Source: Bacillus sp. PK3_68
GTDB lineage: Bacteria > Bacillota > Bacilli > Bacillales > Domibacillaceae
DNA: 64,000 nucleotides
Direction: 5' to 3'
Assembly (NCBI RefSeq): GCF_003600835.1
Contig: NZ_NQYC01000001.1
Location: forward strand, 3,386,001 to 3,450,000
In this document: piece by piece, positions 61,273-64,000 of the stretch
How positions within the stretch are numbered: position 1 is the first letter of the stretch
Layout of the letters: each line of letters begins with the position of its first letter
Notes under the pieces: model-generated
The model's input: the letters and a program-made list of their open reading frames with translations, nothing else
What the model was told of the DNA's origin: nothing
The model's database searches: none
Program-made: the position numbers and the translations under genes

Positions 61273-62073
61273 ATGATGTGGAGTCGTTTACTTTTGTGCC
61301 TACTCATTGCCATTATATATACAGGAAATCCGCCGCTTGCTTTGGCAGAAAAAAAGGAGAAAGGCTTTAATGAGAAAATGCCTGACTCGGTCAAAAACAT
61401 TGCACGTGAAAATACTTTTTTAAATGAGGAAGAAGAACTGTCTCAGTTACAGCCCAGTGAATTAACGAAAGAGCTGTTAAGCACTTCGCCAACAAAAATT
61501 ACGAATCCTTTGCTTGTTCGTATGTTGAATGAATCATCCATTAAAAAATCGCCATTTGCTTTCGGGTCCAGAGTGTCGATTTATCTCGGTGAATGGCCGC
61601 TTGCCTACCATTCAAAGGAAACAAGCGCTAACTGGCAATATCAAAAAATTAACACAAACTTTTATGACAATCGCGGTGGCAAGACCAATTATCAAATCCA
61701 CTATGTTCAGGAAGCACACAAAGTAATAAAAGGTGGTTTATCTGCCAAACTGCCCAAAACAGAAGAAGTCCAACAAATGATTTTAAAAGAGGCAATCGAC
61801 AAAACCGGCTGGCCGTTGTCTTATACAACAGCGATTGGAGCCGGAACAAAACAGAATGAGGTGTACAACGTACCTCCTAAAACGGCCGGTTACTTATATG
61901 GATTTGCCCCTGCAATAAATGAAAGAGGGATCATCACTTACGGGGAAGTCTATCTTGTCGTGTCAGGATGGAAACGAGCCATTGTTGTGAAAAATGTAAG
62001 CTCCAAACCAATCAGTGCATGGATTCCGGTTAAAAACCATGTATCATTCAGTTATAAATCCGTGCAGCAGTAA
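61273..62073 (+). CDS. yfkD: YfkD family exported protein
   Basis: A protein of about 266 residues with an N-terminal signal peptide (SRLLLCLLIAIIYTGNPPLALA) and no other membrane segment, so secreted or anchored at the cell surface. Matches the YfkD family in length and in blocks such as VRMLNESSIKKSPFAFGSRV, SIYLGEWPLAYHS and INERGIITYGEVYLVVSGW. The function is unknown. GGGAGG (61257-61262) serves GTG 61270 or ATG 61273. In B. subtilis yfkD and yfkE (chaA) are neighbours, and here they are separated only by the IS3-family element, a preserved pair with an insertion. Confidence 0.85.
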   Translation: MMWSRLLLCLLIAIIYTGNPPLALAEKKEKGFNEKMPDSVKNIARENTFLNEEEELSQLQPSELTKELLSTSPTKITNPLLVRMLNESSIKKSPFAFGSRVSIYLGEWPLAYHSKETSANWQYQKINTNFYDNRGGKTNYQIHYVQEAHKVIKGGLSAKLPKTEEVQQMILKEAIDKTGWPLSYTTAIGAGTKQNEVYNVPPKTAGYLYGFAPAINERGIITYGEVYLVVSGWKRAIVVKNVSSKPISAWIPVKNHVSFSYKSVQQ

Positions 62074-62193
62074 TGAACAAAAATTTTTAAGCGCAACTAT
62101 CTTTTTCGCAGGAAATAATTGAATTAAACGGCTGAATCCTTTACGATGGAAGGCAGGCGACAAAAGAAAAATATACAGGAGTGCTAATCGAAT

Positions 62194-62370
62194 ATGAAGC
62201 CCATCATCGATAAAGAATCACAAATTAGCTACTTAAAGCAGCGTTTAAATATGTTTATGGAAGTTCTTGATGCCATCGAGCCAGAGGAAACAAAGATCGA
62301 AGACATTGACCGCCTTCTTGAAATGATTGACGATATTGAAGAGAAGTGTGAACAATTTAAAAGCAGATAA
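62194..62370 (+). CDS. SE1561-family small protein, 58 aa
   Basis: ATG at 62194 with AGGAG about 12 nt upstream. The 58-residue, acidic, helical protein has QISYLKQRLNMFMEVLDAIE, EDIDRLLEMIDDIEEKCEQF and ends KSR. It resembles the small uncharacterised SE1561 family found across Firmicutes; this is recognition by pattern, without a search. Predicted coiled-coil-like two-helix protein. Followed by a strong terminator 3 nt after its stop, which supports a monocistronic gene. Confidence 0.75.
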   Translation: MKPIIDKESQISYLKQRLNMFMEVLDAIEPEETKIEDIDRLLEMIDDIEEKCEQFKSR

Positions 62371-62372
62371 AC

Positions 62373-62404
62373 AAAAAGAACCAGCCAAGAGGCTGGTTCT
62401 TTTT
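62373..62404 (+). terminator. Terminator of the SE1561-family gene
   Basis: AAAAAGAACCAGCC pairs perfectly with GGCTGGTTCTTTTT, loop AAGA. Confidence 0.95.
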
Positions 62405-62509
62405 ATTAGTCTTAAGTTCTCCTTTAAAACAACAAAATTCAGCAGTATAATAAAAAAAGTATGGCAATGCAAAGAGATACATAAAGAGTGAGTGGAGAGG
62501 GGAAAGATC

Positions 62510-64000
62510 ATGAATTTGGAAAAGTTCCAACAAAGTATGTACGAGTTGATTGTCGAAACATCAACTAATTTGCCGAAAGATGTGCGTCGCGCAGTTAAAG
62601 CAGCCGCCGTGCGTGAAAATGCTGGCACAAGCGCAGCGATGAGCCTTAATACCATTACAAATAATATTCAGATGGCAGATGAAAATATTTCTCCCATTTG
62701 TCAGGATACAGGTATGCCGACGTTTAAAGTAAAAACACCCGTGGGCGTTAACCAATTAGAAATTAAAGAAGCCATTTATCAGGCAATGATTGAAGCGACA
62801 AAAAACGGAAAACTTCGTCCTAACTCGGTTGATTCATTGACAGGAGAAAATAGCGGTGACAATTTAGGACCAGGCACGCCAGTTATTAAGTTTGAACAAT
62901 GGGAAAAAGATTATATTGATGCCCGCTTGATTCTAAAAGGCGGCGGCTGTGAGAATAAAAATATTCAATACAGTCTCCCTTGTGAACTTGAAGGCCTTGG
63001 AAAAGCGGGGCGCGACCTTGACGGTATCCGTAAGTGTATTATGCACTCCGTTTATCAAGCTCAAGGACAAGGGTGCAGTGCCGGATTTATCGGTGTGGGC
63101 ATCGGCGGTGATCGTACAACAGGTTATGAGCTGGCGAAAGAGCAGCTTTTCCGCCGTGTTGACGATGTGAACCCTAACGAAAGTCTGCGTCAGTTGGAAG
63201 AGTATGTGATGAAGCACGCGAATGAGCTTGGTATTGGCACAATGGGATTCGGCGGTGAAACGACTTTACTAGGCTGTAAAGTTGGCGTTATCAACCGTTT
63301 GCCTGCTAGCTTTTTTGTATCAGTTGCCTATAACTGCTGGGCTTTCCGTCGCTTAGGTGTACAAATTGATGCGGCAACAGGAGAAATCCAAGAGTGGTTC
63401 TATCAAGATGGAGAAGAAATTACATTTGACTCTTCTCAGCCAGAGTCGGAAGAGACAAAATCAGAAAGCCGTACATTTACGTTAACTGCACCAATTACAG
63501 AAGAGCAAATCCGTGAACTTAAAGTAGGAGATGTGGTGAAAATCACGGGAAGAATGTACACAGGCCGTGATGCGATCCATAAATACTTAATGGATCATGA
63601 TGCACCGGTTGATTTAAATGGCCAGGTTATTTATCACTGTGGCCCGGTTATGCTGAAGGATGAGCAGGGGGAATGGCACGTAAAAGCGGCCGGACCAACT
63701 ACTTCGATTCGCGAGGAGCCTTACCAAGGCGACATTATGAAGAAGTTTGGTATTCGTGCTGTCATCGGTAAAGGCGGCATGGGACCGAAAACACTTGCTG
63801 CTTTGAAAGAGCATGGTGGTGTGTACTTGAACGCGATCGGCGGAGCCGCTCAATATTATGCAGATTGTATTAAGTCAGTAGACGGCGTTGATTTAATGAA
63901 CTTTGGTATTCCGGAAGCGATGTGGCATCTCCAAGTAGAGGACTTTACAGCTGTGGTGACGATGGATTCACACGGCAATAGCCTTCACGCTCATGTAGAT
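62510..64000 (+). CDS. fumA: Class I (iron-sulfur) fumarate hydratase, 3' end beyond the window
   Basis: 497 codons from ATG 62510 (GAGAGGGG upstream), still open at the window edge. Class I fumarases are about 500-550 residues, so little is missing. The alpha-type N-terminal part has the cluster cysteines in SPICQDTGMP, LKGGGCENKN and GQGCSAGFIGVGIGGDR, followed by MGFGGETTLLGCKVGV. The beta-type C-terminal part begins near LTAPITEEQIRELKVGD and includes GRMYTGRDAIHKY and GKGGMGPKTL. It interconverts fumarate and malate in the TCA cycle with an oxygen-sensitive [4Fe-4S] cluster. Confidence 0.94.
   Translation, partial: MNLEKFQQSMYELIVETSTNLPKDVRRAVKAAAVRENAGTSAAMSLNTITNNIQMADENISPICQDTGMPTFKVKTPVGVNQLEIKEAIYQAMIEATKNGKLRPNSVDSLTGENSGDNLGPGTPVIKFEQWEKDYIDARLILKGGGCENKNIQYSLPCELEGLGKAGRDLDGIRKCIMHSVYQAQGQGCSAGFIGVGIGGDRTTGYELAKEQLFRRVDDVNPNESLRQLEEYVMKHANELGIGTMGFGGETTLLGCKVGVINRLPASFFVSVAYNCWAFRRLGVQIDAATGEIQEWFYQDGEEITFDSSQPESEETKSESRTFTLTAPITEEQIRELKVGDVVKITGRMYTGRDAIHKYLMDHDAPVDLNGQVIYHCGPVMLKDEQGEWHVKAAGPTTSIREEPYQGDIMKKFGIRAVIGKGGMGPKTLAALKEHGGVYLNAIGGAAQYYADCIKSVDGVDLMNFGIPEAMWHLQVEDFTAVVTMDSHGNSLHAHVD

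Overview
The window reads as chromosomal DNA from an aerobic, spore-forming-type member of the Bacillaceae (Bacillus sensu lato). Reasons: moderate-to-low GC, AGGAGG-type ribosome binding sites, many TTG/GTG starts, Bacillus-type SAM and cobalamin riboswitches, a PerR box, and many proteins whose closest relatives I recognise from Bacillus subtilis (MreBH, YitJ, NsrR with Cys92/100/106, YfkM, YfkK, YfkH, YfkE/ChaA, YfkD, QueF, MotAB). No rRNA, tRNA, CRISPR array or prophage was seen.

Layout. 1-3.1 kb: biotin uptake (bioY) divergent from bioDA. 3.6-14.4 kb: one tightly overlapping cobalamin/cobinamide uptake and salvage operon behind a cobalamin riboswitch: btuF, btuC, a btuD-cbiZ fusion, cbiB, cobD, cobU, a cbiP lacking its glutaminase domain, cobS, cobC, a second cobU-like gene, a PduO-type adenosyltransferase, cblT and cblS. 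It lacks corrin-ring synthesis and looks built to import corrinoids and alpha-ribazole and finish them. 14.4-16.6 kb: a self-regulated TetR/metallo-beta-lactamase-fold pair and a beta-carbonic anhydrase. 17.2-21.9 kb: a branched-chain amino-acid-type ABC transporter. 22-31 kb: small genes (thioredoxin-like, queF, cold shock), cell-envelope proteins (SH3b, LysM, SGNH hydrolase) and an IS1182-family element. 31.1-36.6 kb: metH and yitJ behind a SAM riboswitch; MetH is the obvious consumer of the salvaged cobalamin. 36.8-46.6 kb: a DMT transporter, NO synthase, mreBH, thioesterase, argF, a GltC-like regulator, ampS and the NO-response pair nsrR/hmp. 46.6-50.5 kb: an MHYT-GGDEF-EAL protein and motAB. 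50.5-62 kb: a yfk-like stress and ion-homeostasis neighbourhood (yfkM, yfkK, yfkI-like, yfkH, P1B-type metal ATPase, osmC-like, chaA, yfkD), with two AGCS amino-acid symporters and an IS3-family element mixed in. The window ends inside a class I fumarase gene.

Two patterns cut across the annotation. First, six otherwise normal genes (livK, the LysM gene, metH, yfkM, one alsT, osmC) are each interrupted by exactly one missing base in a homopolymer; this looks more like sequencing error than gene decay. Second, both insertion sequences sit exactly inside the intrinsic terminator hairpin of the gene upstream. The most unusual biology is in the cobalamin operon: a CbiP without its glutamine amidotransferase core, and two CobU paralogues that have each lost a different half of the canonical motifs.
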